64,000 nucleotides of DNA from Vandiemenella viatica (GCA_031002005.1 CM061920.1:107195447-107259446); one strand, 5' to 3'; shown: positions 45,312-56,899, numbered from the stretch's first letter. Translations and numbers: made by a program. The notes: generated from the letters alone by a model not told the origin.

Positions 45312-45536
45312 CTTTCTGGCAGTAGAGGTTGAGCACGGCGAAGACGAGTCCGGCTACCAGCAGCGACGCTGCGGCGGCCCAGGCGGACGGCGGCGCCCAC
45401 CCCAGCAGCTGGTCAGCGACGGCCAGCCCGGCGACGGCGCAGAACAGGCCCGTGTGCAGACCCGTCATGAACAGCCCCACGTACTGCACCAGCATCGTCA
45501 CCAGCCCGAACAGCAACCCCGCCGCCAGCGCCACTC
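45312..45536 (-). CDS. TMEM198: TMEM198-like gene, transmembrane exon
   Basis: This 225-nt minus-strand exon lies between TTGCAG (just right of 45536) and a GTAACA donor (left of 45312). It encodes about 75 residues that are almost entirely hydrophobic, in three helices: VALAAGLLFGLVTMLV, GLFMTGLHTGLFCAVAGL and SAWAAAASLLVAGLVFAVL, ending LYCQK. The split glycine codon at each end joins in phase with both neighbours. The exon is strikingly GC-rich against its AT-rich surroundings. The QYVGLFMTGLHTGLF block is typical of TMEM198. Intron 1 on its upstream side is only 1,858 bp, while the downstream intron is 14,690 bp. Confidence 0.92.
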
Positions 45537-45544
45537 CTGCAACG

Positions 45545-46560
45545 CACCAAGCGGACTACAGTACAACCTCACTCCACCACAATCATTTGTGTTCAATTAG
45601 AACATTCTTCAGAAATACGGCTAAAATTGAAATATTGTAATACGTCGCAAGTTTAATAATTAAAATAGGATGTGATTGCTTACTTCTTTGATTATTGGCA
45701 ACTAATTATAACGAATTATGAAGACACTCATTACTCTTACTCTATTGACCCAAAGGGGTATTTTTCTCTTCGATCGGAAACGATGCCAAATATTTTGCAT
45801 AAATGGACCAGATGCAGTACAATAAAAAATAAGAACAATAGAAACTGTAAAATCTAATACTTGTTGAAGGTATCACACAAATCAATTTCTAGCTATAATC
45901 ATTAAACTTATCACTGGAGTAAAGATGCAACATCTTTTTTTTTCTTTCTTTCTTTTTTTTTTTTATTTTTTTTTGAATCTTAAACCATACACGTCAAGTT
46001 AACTGATAGATTATTGAAGATGTATGTGCTGGAATATTAAACTCCATTTTGTACCAAAAGGTTTATGAATATTATATTTACAACCAGTATTGTCAAGTAT
46101 CTGATTTTTTTTTTCCAAACGAGAAAAGTGCTTTAGTACAATACGCATTAAAGTACGTACTTATTCTAAAACAGTTTTCAGGATTTCTAATCGCATGAAT
46201 GTTTTACAAGTTCCACGTTCCTTGCAACAAATAAATCGTTTTTCATATTTTTGTCTATTCATAGCCTAGTTCTTATGTTTTGACGATAATATTCCAAATT
46301 CAATGAACTCTTGTGTTTTACTGTTTCAGACGTGAATAATATTAGTATGGCTGTTCAGAATCCTAATCGTTATAGTTCTATCCACTACAATTGTCATCGA
46401 GGTATTTATACCGAATTTCGTTTTGGAACGGAGAAGATGTATTTGAATTTTACTAATAGCATTCACATTCGTTGGGCAAGTGTAAACAGTATTCTATTTT
46501 TTGACGAATTAACTTTGAATTTGCATTCACTGTACCTTGTTCTTGAAAGCCGTTCGCTCC
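45545..46560. other. intron 1 part, nothing recognised
   Basis: T-rich (runs near 45940-45975). A 90-codon plus-strand frame at 46311-46583 has no recognisable features and I do not call it a gene. Confidence 0.35.
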
Positions 46561-46566
46561 GGAAAT

Positions 46567-46711
46567 ACCTATTGTTATGTTAGAAGGGATTACTTCCCCG
46601 GCGAATGATTTCAATAAAGTCTTTATGGGTGTACCGCCGGATAATGTTGTGAAAAGTCAACACGATACGGCGGTACACCTGTGAAGATGTCATTGCACCT
46701 ATTGTTATGTT
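46567..46711. repeat. 15-bp direct repeats flanking a hairpin segment
   Basis: acctattgttatgtt occurs at 46567-46581 and 46697-46711. Between them ggtgtaccgccg (46628-46639) and cggcggtacacc (46668-46679) form a 12-bp stem with a 28-nt loop. An outer pair gtctttatg / cataaagac extends the symmetry beyond the second repeat. Confidence 0.65.
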
Positions 46712-46719
46712 CTGCACAT

Positions 46720-47394
46720 AAAGACTGCAGAGTATTCTGTAATCGTTTTTTATAATTCTTTCATTAGAAACATGTATGTCTTAACAGTCCTTCTACGGGT
46801 ATTTGTTTTGAGTTTCTCACTTTTTTACCAAAATATATTAATCATAGTGGGATGAAATTCGTGTGATGGCTACATTACACTATATTTGCTACATAGCTAA
46901 TAGTTAGGTCCACCCATGCCCCATGCCTGACCCGAACCGGTAACCTTCACAGTGACAGGCCTGCATATTGGTTAGTCAATATTCACAGCCTCTTTTCTTG
47001 CCATTTTAGCCATTATCTAAGACATATATGGACAACCCCCGGGCCGGATCCGGCCTTCCAACAGCTTCAATCCGACCCGTGAGAGATTCAGAAATTTCAA
47101 ATAAACTTCAAACTCATGTGTCTCATTAATTTTAATTTGATTTTTCTATCTGTTTTTGTTAATTTTCTTTTTGTATGTTTGATTATGCTATTGTAATTCT
47201 AATAAATATAAAAATTGTATGAATTTTTATCACCTTTTTATTCACTACTACCTATATATTTCTTACCTACGGCCCGCGGTCCCGAAATTACGCCCTCAGC
47301 TAAGCAAAGATTGCCCTTACCTGGTCTAAGATAAGCGGCGCGATAGAAATTAATTCAAGCGGTATCGTATTGCCGAGTTTTCGTTAATACTGAC
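46720..47394. other. intron 1 part; possible hAT MITE remnant
   Basis: 47035-47300 begins gggccggatccggcc and later has cggcccgcggtcccg, GC-rich blocks in an AT-rich setting that resemble ends of hAT-type MITEs. The boundaries are unclear. Confidence 0.3.
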
Positions 47395-47505
47395 CAGCGT
47401 TTCCATATGCGGGCAGCAGCTTCTCCTGCAGGCATATGAGGTAGACGATGACCGAGCCGAAGATGAAGCCCGTCAGGAACATGACGGCCTTGAAGCAGCG
47501 GTAAC
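47395..47505 (-). CDS. TMEM198: TMEM198-like gene, internal exon (first exon visible here)
   Basis: The minus strand between an acceptor (TTCAG before 47505) and a donor (GTCAGT after 47395) encodes a GYRCFK start, one hydrophobic transmembrane stretch (AVMFLTGFIFGSVIVYLICL) and a tail ending YGNAG. The GYRCFKA motif followed by a TM helix is what I know from TMEM198/DUF4203 proteins. The exon is 111 nt: it receives one base of a split codon upstream and leaves one base for the next exon, matching the start of the exon at 45536. The preceding 5' exon, expected to hold the start codon and first TM segment, was not found in 47506-64000. In vertebrates the protein is a membrane scaffold that promotes LRP6 phosphorylation in Wnt signalling; that role is knowledge of the family and is not shown here. 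Confidence 0.88.
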
Positions 47506-47509
47506 CTGA

Positions 47510-48085
47510 AACACACGGGGCAGTCAGCGGGCATAGCACCCGACAACAGACCATCACACAACATGCTTTACCATGCAGACTAATACGCTTTAGTGCTTGA
47601 TGCTTCTCATTTCCTAAATCTCGACATGTTTACATGATACAAAGAGTTCCACTTTTACGATGTGTCATCTCTTTGTCGCGTTTCAGAATGAAGATGACCG
47701 ATTGGCGTTAAGATATTTCCGGTTCGAATACCATAGTTTTCGAAGGCTTTTAACATGATTGTCTTTGGCCTTTATATTAATCTACGTTTTATGTCTATAG
47801 AGATTACTGAAATTCAGTTTCTACAGAGATGAAGCAATGAAGGAAGTGAAACTTTGTGTGGATTGCAAGGTTCAAATTCGGTCGAAAAGTAAAAGAACAG
47901 CTTTATATTTTCAAAATTATTTCTTCTAATAATTTTCAGAAGTTATGTCCATGCTATGATTTCCATCAGCCGTATAAGGTACGCTCTACAGCTGCACTGA
48001 AATTTCAGAGGTCTGACTAGAAAGAAACATTTCGAGTCGATTTTTTTTAACAAATAAGGAGCGCTCCGGTAATAATTTTCCTACG
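47510..48085. other. upstream intron, nothing recognised
   Basis: No 5' TMEM198 exon was found here or in the rest of 47506-64000. Confidence 0.35.
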
Positions 48086-48089
48086 CATC

Positions 48090-48350
48090 TTCTTTCCAAC
48101 TGCGTTCTGCGATAAATTCCACAAACAACTCTAGCTTCCCTTCATTGCATTCCCTCCCACTCCTGAATTTGATACCAGAAATGTAGATCTCATAGTACAC
48201 CATTATATTCCAATAATTATTTGATAAAAGTTTTGTTAACCAATTACATCACGTCTCCGGCACGGGGACGCTGAGCAACAAACTTGGATACATGCATAAA
48301 TCGACTCTCGAATTAAATTTCACTCCAAGTACACTGCTAATGTTGTTCTG
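48090..48350 (-). pseudogene. LINE family A fragment
   Basis: Plus-strand text acaaacaactctagcttccctt, ctcctgaatttgatacc and catagtacaccattatattcca matches the minus-oriented copies at 2610-3185. Confidence 0.55.
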
Positions 48351-48835
48351 AGATTATCATTCGAACATGGGTTTGTTCTTCTGTCAGCAAAAGCGTTAGC
48401 ACATTTGCTTACAGTTGTTAATGCACAGTTCTCAAAGAAAAACATATCCTATTCCCTCTTTTGAAATACCCAAAGCCTCAGAATTTTCGCACACTGTAAC
48501 TCTTAATTCCGAATCATGTTTTTATGATTGCTGTTGTAGTAGCTCTTTCAGAACGTTCTTTACGTTGATAATCTCGTCTAACGTTGAGTTTAAATACAAC
48601 AGTGCACTTTTTAACTGTAAAAAATCAAGAAGAATAAGTACAATTTTATATAAATGTAAAATTCGACTAATATCTTAATTTAAAACGAATTTTACCATCG
48701 AAGGAAATTCAGTTTTAACCATTTCGAAGAATTTGAAAAACATCTCTTTCTCAGACTGTGTATTCAAAAGCCACGTGAGAAGCAAACAATCTTCTCAAGA
48801 CAATCTCCAAAAGATGCAAAGCGCTGGAGATCAAG

Positions 48836-49850
48836 ATGGCTGAAAGTGAGAAAGCGTACGTTGTTCTCGAATTTCATTCGACTCAGTCTGTGGTAACTAA
48901 CTGTTCAGCGACACTTTAGAACAAAGTTCGGCAAGGATCCCCCGCATGCCTAAACCATTCGGGGTTGGTATCAACAGTTTAAAGCCACGGGATGCCTTTC
49001 TAAAGGTAAAACAAGGGGTCGCCCTCCTGTGTCTGAAGAAACCGTTGAACGTGTGCGTGCCAGTTACGTTCGTAGCCCACAGAAGTCTACTCCTCGAGCG
49101 AGCAGGGAATTAGGTATTCCACAGAAGACCGTATGGAGATTCCTACGGAAGCGACTGTGTATGAAACCTTACAGGTTACAGTTGCTACAACGATGAAGTG
49201 CGTCGTTTTCAATTATGTGCACAACGTCTAGAACAAGACGAAACATTCGCAGAAAAACTTGTGTTTAGTGATGAGGCCACTTTTCATGTGAGTAGAAAAG
49301 TGAACAGGCACAATTTGGGCATTTGGGGGACCGAAAACTCCCATGCTTATGTGCAGCACGTTCGTGACTCTCCCAAAGTGAACGTGTTTTGCGCGATCTC
49401 ACGAAAGAAACTTTACGGGCCTTTTTTCTTTAATGAGGTGAGGATCACAGGGAAAATCTATCTGCAAATGTTGCAGAATTCGCTCATGCCACTTCTGGAA
49501 GCTCACAGTGAAGATTTCATTTTCCAGCAGGTCGGTGCTCCACCCCTTTTTTTTCTCTAAACACCAGGATTCCAAACAGATGGATTGGTCGTGCTGGGGA
49601 TGCTGATCGTCAGCTGATGTCATGGCCTCCTCGTTCCCCTGACCTAACCCCCTGCGACTTCTTTGTTTGGGATTTCGTAAAAGAGACACAGTGTTCGTGC
49701 CACCAGAACCAGTTGATCTGTCAGACCTGCGGGTTCGCATCACCAATGAATTTGCTCTAATTGACAGAGACATGCTGCATCGGGTATGGGAAGAACTCGA
49801 TTATAGACTTGATGTGTGCAGAGTCACTAAAGGTGCATATATTCACAGTT
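48836..49850 (+). pseudogene. mariner/Tc1-superfamily transposase pseudogene
   Basis: ATG at 48836 opens MAESEKAYVVLEFHSTQSVV. The HTH/linker (GKTRGRPPVSEETVERVRA, STPRASRELGIPQKTVWRFL) is in shifted frames; LVFSDEATFHVS (first catalytic D) lies in the 49198-49560 frame; FIFQQVGAPP has V where the second catalytic D is expected; RSPDLTPCDFFVWDFVKE holds the third. The end reads YRLDVCRVTKGAYIHSL. At least three frame breaks plus the lost aspartate. The element's right end is near 49947 (gactagccttgta); I saw no matching left terminal repeat. It is a different family from the 12231 mariner. Confidence 0.82.
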
Positions 49851-49954
49851 TGTTTATATGTCTGTGTAATCTTGTAAGTATATGTCAAATAATAAATCTG
49901 TAGTAATTTCCTGAAATCACTGCAATCATTTTGACTAGCCTTGTATGTTTACAA

Positions 49955-51160
49955 ATCCAAACAGTATATGTTTCTTTAGTAGCAGAGATACTTGTAAACA
50001 TTACTCTCAACGAAGATTTATAATGTCAAATAATGACAAATAATAGTCACTAGGACTATGCATAGAAACGCATCAAGTCTTTTCAGTTTCTATATTTGAG
50101 GTACTCCCGCAGAAAATAAAAATACGTTAAGAAATCCTATTACCTTTAAGCAGATCTTGATCTCTGAATTATCTCTCTTTTAGAAAATGAAAAGAAAATA
50201 GTGAGAGTGACATAGATTGGGGATAGGAAAATAAATGCATATGTAGCAACTGATAATGTTAACGGTTTCTTTCGTAAAGAAATACGTAACACATCCCCAA
50301 TCTTCTCTAATTTCGTTACAAGAGTATCATTTAAACGCGTATGGTTGAGTTTCAAAGTTACTGACTCTAAATCGGTAGTTACTGTTTTAATTAACTACAC
50401 ATAGCATTCCGTAGTTCCTAGACTGCTCTGAGACAACATCTCCATTTAATGTTCGTTGCTTGCACGCTGCACCGGTGTGAGTTGTGAGTTTGCTTTCAGT
50501 GAGCGGACGCGGCTAAGCAGGAAGCAGCCATTGGCATATGGGTGGCCGTACTCACACTAGCAGTGGCTTTCAATCGGTAGTCTTCGAAATACCCTGCATT
50601 ATCCAGTCATATGCCTGACGTAATATCCTATCGGTAGGACTGTCGGCTAGGAAAGTTGAAATAACGAAATTATGAAGGAGCTTAATGCTTTCGTGGAGTA
50701 CGAAATAATTAATGGATTTTGTTCAGTTACATATCTACATATCGGTTATATCTGCCACAACACAAACAGCAAGTTACGATATCGGCTTATTTTCCGGGCC
50801 ATATAGGCAATCAAACATTCGGTTTTAAAAACATGATCAGATCGATAGAACATAAAAAAAAGCAGATAAGTCCACCGTGGTCAGGGCTGAATGGAGCAGA
50901 AATAGAAATGCTCGCAGTTTCCAGTTTGTCCTGCATGTGGTATTACAATTAACAAATCACACTGACTGCGGTGTATTCGGTGAGATCGTATGCAAACATG
51001 ACAACTGCAGTTCCACAACATGTAAGTTGGCCTGAGTAGCGCAATTGCGTTGAACTTATTATCTTGAACGAGAAGTATGATTTTCGCTTTTATTATCGTC
51101 GTCGGGAAAGCTACGCACCAAACATGAATGAAATGACAATTGTTTGCGGAAGATCGAAAC
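49955..51160. other. nothing recognised
   Basis: Chance frames only. A GC-richer stretch at 50450-50600 has no identifiable feature. Confidence 0.35.
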
Positions 51161-51165
51161 AACAT

Positions 51166-52262
51166 TAGGGAGCGTTCATAAACAACGTCTTTTGGTCTCG
51201 GGGGAAGAGGGTTGGGCAAAATCTAGGTGAGGGAGGTGGGGGCGGGGGGTGGGGGTTACCGAGCGAAGCCACGTAGCTTTTCATTCATTTTAGTTGTCAC
51301 AGCATGCGGATATTTATTTCTGTATGAAATTAAGATATCCTGCATGCTGACAGTGGTGCGCATGTGAGTGACTTGAGGTTATAGCTCTTCGTTGCACACG
51401 TCAGTCGCATTACTAACCAACATTACGATTCGGAAAAAAAGTAGGCATACCGTGCCCGGACTCAAAAGCGCTTGCAAGTGTCACCAGGGATTATCCAAGG
51501 TAGTGACAATTCTCATTGTTTTGATGGTTTGAAATAAAGCTGTTTTGATTAGGATCGCCGCTTGTGAGCACTCCGCTCGTTGATAAAATAATTTTAATTT
51601 TGTTCTATCAAATAAATTTCAGGGTAACTTTAACTATAGTCCTTGCTGAAGTGTTATTTCAAGTTCAGAGTGTGGTATGAAGTAGCCGAACTTTACGGGG
51701 CTTGTCGAAAATGTAATTCCAACGAGTTTTCATTATCCAGTGAGTTATAGAAATCAGATCAAAGAATCATTCCCTGGCAATGTGGAAAGTAGGGTGACAG
51801 AACTGCAGCAAAAGAAAACAAAATATACAGCTCTTCTTAGTTCTTTTACGCGACAGGCATAGTTTGTTTTATTTTATCAATTAATGAACAATGATGAATG
51901 AGAGAAAGATAATATTTTTAGTAACATCTCAAGAAGAAAAGGATGATCTCTGACTGTTCCTGAGAAAGAGGTTTTCCCAATAATTTATCGTTTGAAAGAG
52001 AGGCTAGTGTCAATATTTCATTTTGAATATACATAGTTATAGAAAAGTACAAAATCCAAATATTCATTATATACGCAATAATTTTAACGATAGTCTATTA
52101 AGAGAAAACAATACATAATAACTTCTTGAATTAATAGGGAAAAAGGTTACGTTCCACTTGGGAGGGAGGGAGGGAGGTGGGGTGGAGGCAAAAGCCACGT
52201 CAGTCTACGTGGGGGGTAGAGGTGGGAGGATGGGGAGCCACGTATTTTACAGACGCCCCCTA
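51166..52262. mobile_element. inverted-repeat DNA element, 1.1 kb, non-coding
   Basis: The left end tagggagcgttcataaacaacgt and right end (reverse complement) tagggggcgtctgtaaaatacgt match at about 17 of 23 positions, and both ends continue into G-rich tracts (gggggcggggggtggg; gggagggagggagg). No ORF. A similar end appears at 30838. Possible TA or TTA target, superfamily not assigned. Confidence 0.62.
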
Positions 52263-52419
52263 AATAGAGCACTATGGAAGCAAAGTTGCTAAATTCCATG
52301 CTGATTGTTTAACACACACTGTTTACGGCCACACACCGTCCAATAGAAAGTCGATGTGATATCCTTTAGAGCGAGACGAGTAAATAGCTATTTTGACTGG
52401 TAATTACAAATAAATGCCA

Positions 52420-52520
52420 TAGGGACTAACGAGATGGCTTCGCGTTGCAGGTTTCGCTGGTTCGAACCCGACCTGTAGCTTGGAAAGTTTTAATTGAGTG
52501 TTGTGTTCGTTATGCATCCT
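52420..52520 (+). repeat. diverged tRNA-derived SINE head
   Basis: Contains box B ggttcgaaccc (52459-52469) after a tRNA-like gactaacgagatgg-ttcgcg. Downstream ttttaattgagtgttgtgt is repeated at 52574, so part of the body is duplicated. Confidence 0.5.
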
Positions 52521-52616
52521 TCCTTCTATTTGTTCTAGAATAGCCGGTTAAAGTTCAGTCTACGGCATGCATAGCTTTAATTGAGTGTTGTGTTTGTCTG
52601 TTGTTGTGTTTGTCTA

Positions 52617-52748
52617 ATGATAATAATGATGATAATAATAATAATAATGACTACGATAATTGCACATTCAAAGAAACAAACACACACTAAGCTGGATGTG
52701 TGGCTATTATAGTCAAATGTCAACTACTCAAATAATAATAATAATAAA
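52617..52748. repeat. ATA/ATG microsatellites
   Basis: (ataatg/ata)n at 52617-52650 and (aat)n at 52730-52747. Confidence 0.8.
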
Positions 52749-52749
52749 A

Positions 52750-55230
52750 CCACTGAGAGCTGTCTGAATAGCTATAAGGCTGAATACCATTACCAAGTAT
52801 GTACCACCTGCTTACTTTCATTTAAATAGTGAAGGGAGACAATGTACTGGCTTACTTAGTGTCGTAAAAAAACGGTTTTTTTCTGATTTGAAAAAAAAAC
52901 ATGAAAAAAACTATGAAAAAAAAAAACAGTTTTTTTCGGGACACGTTTTATTTTTTTCATTACTACAAAAACTCAAATTTGTAAGGGACGTAAGAATTTA
53001 AAGTAACGATATAATAAATTGATAAAATTAAAGGATAAATACTGAAAACTTTGATAAGTTGCCTCCATACGGCCTTAACAAGCGTTTCTACTACAGCTCT
53101 GCTAATTAGTTACAAGCACCGAAAATAATAGCCATACAGTCTTCTGTACGATTACGTATATTTTGGAAGGACAGAATCCAGAATCTAACCGAATAAAACC
53201 ACACATCTTCACCCTGCTTGCAAGATAGAGAGAGTAACTGAACAAATTTATTGACAATACTATTGTCAATAATATTGATCGTATAAGGATAGTGCCGTAT
53301 TGATACTGGTTGGCACGAGTTTTGACGGATATATTGTCAATACTGATACTGACAATACTATTGATCGTGTAGGATCCGTTTAAGAAATGATCTCAACAAC
53401 ATAATAAGAAAAACCCTTGATCAGTATTGTGGCGTAAGTAGCATTAAAAAGCACTTTATCGCGCCTAATTGTGAGTGAAAAACTATTCCACATCGATGAG
53501 CACTACATCTATTATATGTTAGTATACCACAAAATAGCCCAATTCGTAGGATTACTATTCACCCAAGCGAATGTTATGAAATTCTCCGTTCTGAGGTGCC
53601 AAACTTGTGTTTTTTACCATTATGAAAAAAAAAATGTTTGTGTAGCTATTTCTGTACGTCGCTTTTATTTCATTCCGTTGCAAGCGTTACTTCTGTACGC
53701 TAAAAACAACGCTTCATCATAAAAATCATTTCATTCAAAGATTAAGCTTATTTGTTATGTTGCGTTTCCAATGATTGCATCATTTAGTTTTCAGATGTTT
53801 CCTCTCTTTCTCTTCTGGAAACAAATATTTTTCGTTGTTACTCTACTAGCAACAATTCGCAACAAGTTATTATTTCATTTTTAAGGTTATTACATAAGTT
53901 TTTCAATGACACTATCAATTTTCTAATCCTTCTGAAATATGAAATTTTCTGTAATAAAAAATGCAATTTTTTTTTTTATTACTTCCACTGCCCACCACTG
54001 ACTGCCACACCTGCAATATGGAAAGCCCCGTTGTTTTATGGAATTTAAGTTTATCTTCACTTTAATTTCGACGGGTGACAGGATTATTGTACTGCAAACA
54101 AAAATCTAAATACATTTTACTTATTTCCTAACTAGATTTTTTAACGGTGTGATTTGTTATTTTTTAAATCCCAAACGTCACTGACTTGCTGTGTCGGTTT
54201 GTTTTGCTCTTATTTTATGACTAATGACTTTGTGTAACCATGTCTGAGATTAGGCGTTTCCTTGCTTATGGTAATACTTTCATAAATTTATTTCCATATA
54301 TTTCAGTATTAATGTGTTTGCGACAGTGTAAGACGGTGGCTTAAATGACATCAGGAAACAAAGAATGTAAACACAGTTGATATTAAGAATAAAACATGGT
54401 TTCCAACATGGATTAATTCGTCTGGTACTCCTAATATATTATATAAATTTTATAAATGGAGTCGCACTGTTGTTTGAGGTCTGTGAGTGGTATAGATGGC
54501 AAACAGTAAACTGTCTGACTGCGAGTCGAAGGGAATATTCGATTTAAAAAAAAGGTTATGACTAGTATTTTCAAAGGCAAAAGTAAACTATAAAGATGTG
54601 TAACGAACAGTCCCATCGCTACATTTGAGAGCAGTAACTTTCCGCTATACAACATACTTCGTTCCAGTTTCCTTTGAAAATTTCCTTTCTAACGATCAAG
54701 GAGTTCTGACTTGAACTGTATACTGTACTTTTTTGATCTTTTGTTGCACTTCCTTGAAATGTACCATTAGTCTACTTGACCGTGGTAGGAGGCTTCATCT
54801 ACGCTGTAAGCGAGGGTCGTTTCTTGATGTTAAGACTGAGTGGCAAGTAGCTGCAGCTCATTACGGAGCTAGAGGGAGCTGCTGGGTTCTGGGCGGCCGA
54901 CCCAGACAGACATCGATCCGGGCAGATGCCCCCACCCCCACAAACTGTGCCAGCACCAACTGAAAACACGTCTCGCAACAAGAACGACACATTACGCAGA
55001 TTGAGGGATAAGCACACTTCAGGAGGCCATCACTGCAGGAAATCTGGTGACGTCGTAATGGGAGGGAAAGGGAAGATTTCTCAGCTGTAAGAAGCGGAGG
55101 ACTTATCATTCGAGCAGATTAACCTTTTAGGTCCTCTGTTGTGCTTAGAATGTATCTGACTGCAAAATAATTTCCGCTTCTTAGAAAATGACTGCATCAT
55201 ATGTCATGAAACAGGTAACCAGAACGAGTG
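52750..55230. other. nothing recognised
   Basis: 2.5 kb of AT-rich DNA. The run 52866-52950 is made of repeated (a)n-(t)n blocks, and 53240-53365 repeats ttgacaatactattg-type words. The GC-richer patch at 54860-54960 shows no exon structure. Confidence 0.35.
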
Positions 55231-55237
55231 AAAATTA

Positions 55238-55440
55238 GAACGCTCTCAGTTCTGCCCTCGCATTCGGGAGGACAGCGGGTTTGAATCCACGTCCGGGCAT
55301 CCAGATTTGGAATTTGCTATGGTTTTCTTAAATCACTCCAGGCGGATGCAGGGAAGCTTCCTTCAAAAAGGCATGGATAAATTCCTTCCCGTTCCTTGTA
55401 CCTAGTCCTTACCCGCCTCTAATGACTAAAACGCTCTCAA
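55238..55440 (+). repeat. SINE-2 copy, plus strand
   Basis: cgctctcagttctgccctcgcattcgg, box B gggtttgaatcc (near 55279), then ggcatccagatttgg, ccttcccgttcctt and cccgcctctaatgac. The first bases of the head are missing. Confidence 0.78.
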
Positions 55441-55837
55441 AAGATATTTTTAAAAGTAGAACAGGTATGGCTGAACATTTACTGCGCCACTTAAGTGGTT
55501 CACCATCTTCTAGAAGGATCTATTGAAAGACGTCACTGCAGAGAAGATCACGACAAGGGGTTATGGACGACATCAAGGGTAAAAGGAAATGCTTGAAAGG
55601 GAAGAGATTAGCTTTGTGCTCACCTGCTTCCGGGATAAAATGATTGTGATAAACTGATTAGGAATGAAGAACAATGATGTATTAATAGAATTTCTTGGGT
55701 GATCGAACATCGACTGTAGAAGGAGACGTCTGTTGTTATATCTGTAATGATAAACATCTAAAACGCAATAAAAACACATTTCTCTGTAGCAAATGAAGAC
55801 CTCCATTCCTTTTAATATCATGTTTAGTAAAAATTCT

Positions 55838-55980
55838 TCCCGGTTCTCTGCCGGATTTCTTCTGCGACACAGGACGTTTCGACAGCTTCTTCTGATGTCT
55901 TCATCAGGTGTACTGAAAGTCGGAGTTGCTACTGAGGCGACACGTCACCGACTTATCAGCAGTACGCCGGGAAGAATCAA
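55838..55980. mobile_element. short inverted-repeat MITE
   Basis: Begins attcttcccgg and ends ccgggaagaat, a perfect 11-bp inverted repeat, about 140 bp overall. The interior has cgacagcttcttctgatgtcttcatcagg. No coding. Confidence 0.6.
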
Positions 55981-55984
55981 TTCT

Positions 55985-56455
55985 CACATCATGTTTAATG
56001 GTTTGATTGCAGTACCATTATTCACTATTGTTTTACGAACGAAAATAGTTGAGCTAGAATCGGAAAGGAAAGTAATAGAAATGAAAAAGGTTGCACTGCG
56101 TAACTCAAAAATCGGCGACTGCATACTCGGAATAGATCAAACATTCACCTAGAACGGGAAGGAAGAGCTAGGACTGTTATTCCGAGAGGAATAGTCGCCA
56201 CTAAAAAATCTGGAAGGTAGAACACCAGATCGTGAGTGCTATTCAAACGGCAATAATGTTTCAGGCTGGTATGATTATTCCCGACAGGCTAGAGAAATAG
56301 AGTGGATGCAGCATAAATAAAAAATTTATGTGGCATTACTGACGTAGTGACAGATTCAAGGTGACGCCGTTCTAGCTCATCAAAATTACTAAACCGGCCG
56401 TCTAAACATGCAGTCCTTTTCTTGGAGGTTAAGAGAGCACAAAAATTACGGCCGA
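55985..56455. other. nothing recognised
   Basis: No family or exon identified. Confidence 0.35.
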
Positions 56456-56462
56456 TTTTTTT

Positions 56463-56512
56463 ACACCTCGTCATCGTCGAGGTCATTACTGGCGGGAAAG
56501 GACGGGAAGTGT
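56463..56512 (-). repeat. SINE-2 tail fragment
   Basis: acacctcgtcatcgtcgaggtcattactggcggg matches only the SINE-2 tail. Confidence 0.6.
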
Positions 56513-56689
56513 ATTCTAGCTGAATTGAAGAACCTAGTGTTTGTAAAACCCCTTAGATTTCGAACTATAGGATCAGGGGATTGCATAAGGAGCCTTCCAA
56601 CACAACAATTTATCGGGTAATTCCTTATTTGGCGCGTTCCGTGACAACAGATTTTTTTCTTCTTCTTAATTTTACTGAGATTTGGCACA

Positions 56690-56818
56690 CAAGCCCCCTG
56701 GCCATCTAACTACATCTCCACTTCGCATTCCATTAATATTTATCTTAAATTCCTTCAATGTTTCTGATAAATTGTTTCGAATTTCCCTCGGTAATTTATC
56801 AAATCCCAGTATGCACGT
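56690..56818 (-). pseudogene. LINE family A 3'-end fragment
   Basis: Minus-strand sequence corresponds to DLINYREIRNNLSETLKEFK, the terminal NKLP...LLKxLKKFK motif region of family A, adjacent to the typical 3' end. Confidence 0.55.
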
Positions 56819-56899
56819 AAGAAAATTATAATCTTATATGACGAGTTTCGTGACAGGACAAAACAAAGACAATCGTGCGATTATAAGTTTTACAGAATT

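Noticed and set aside
46311..46583. 90-codon plus-strand frame
   Set aside because: Composition is ordinary AT-rich sequence, no domain is recognisable, and it overlaps the direct-repeat segment; most likely chance.
54733..55109. GC-richer block with frames on both strands near 54.8-55.1 kb
   Set aside because: No splice-bounded structure, no recognisable motif, and it does not fit the missing 5' exon of TMEM198.
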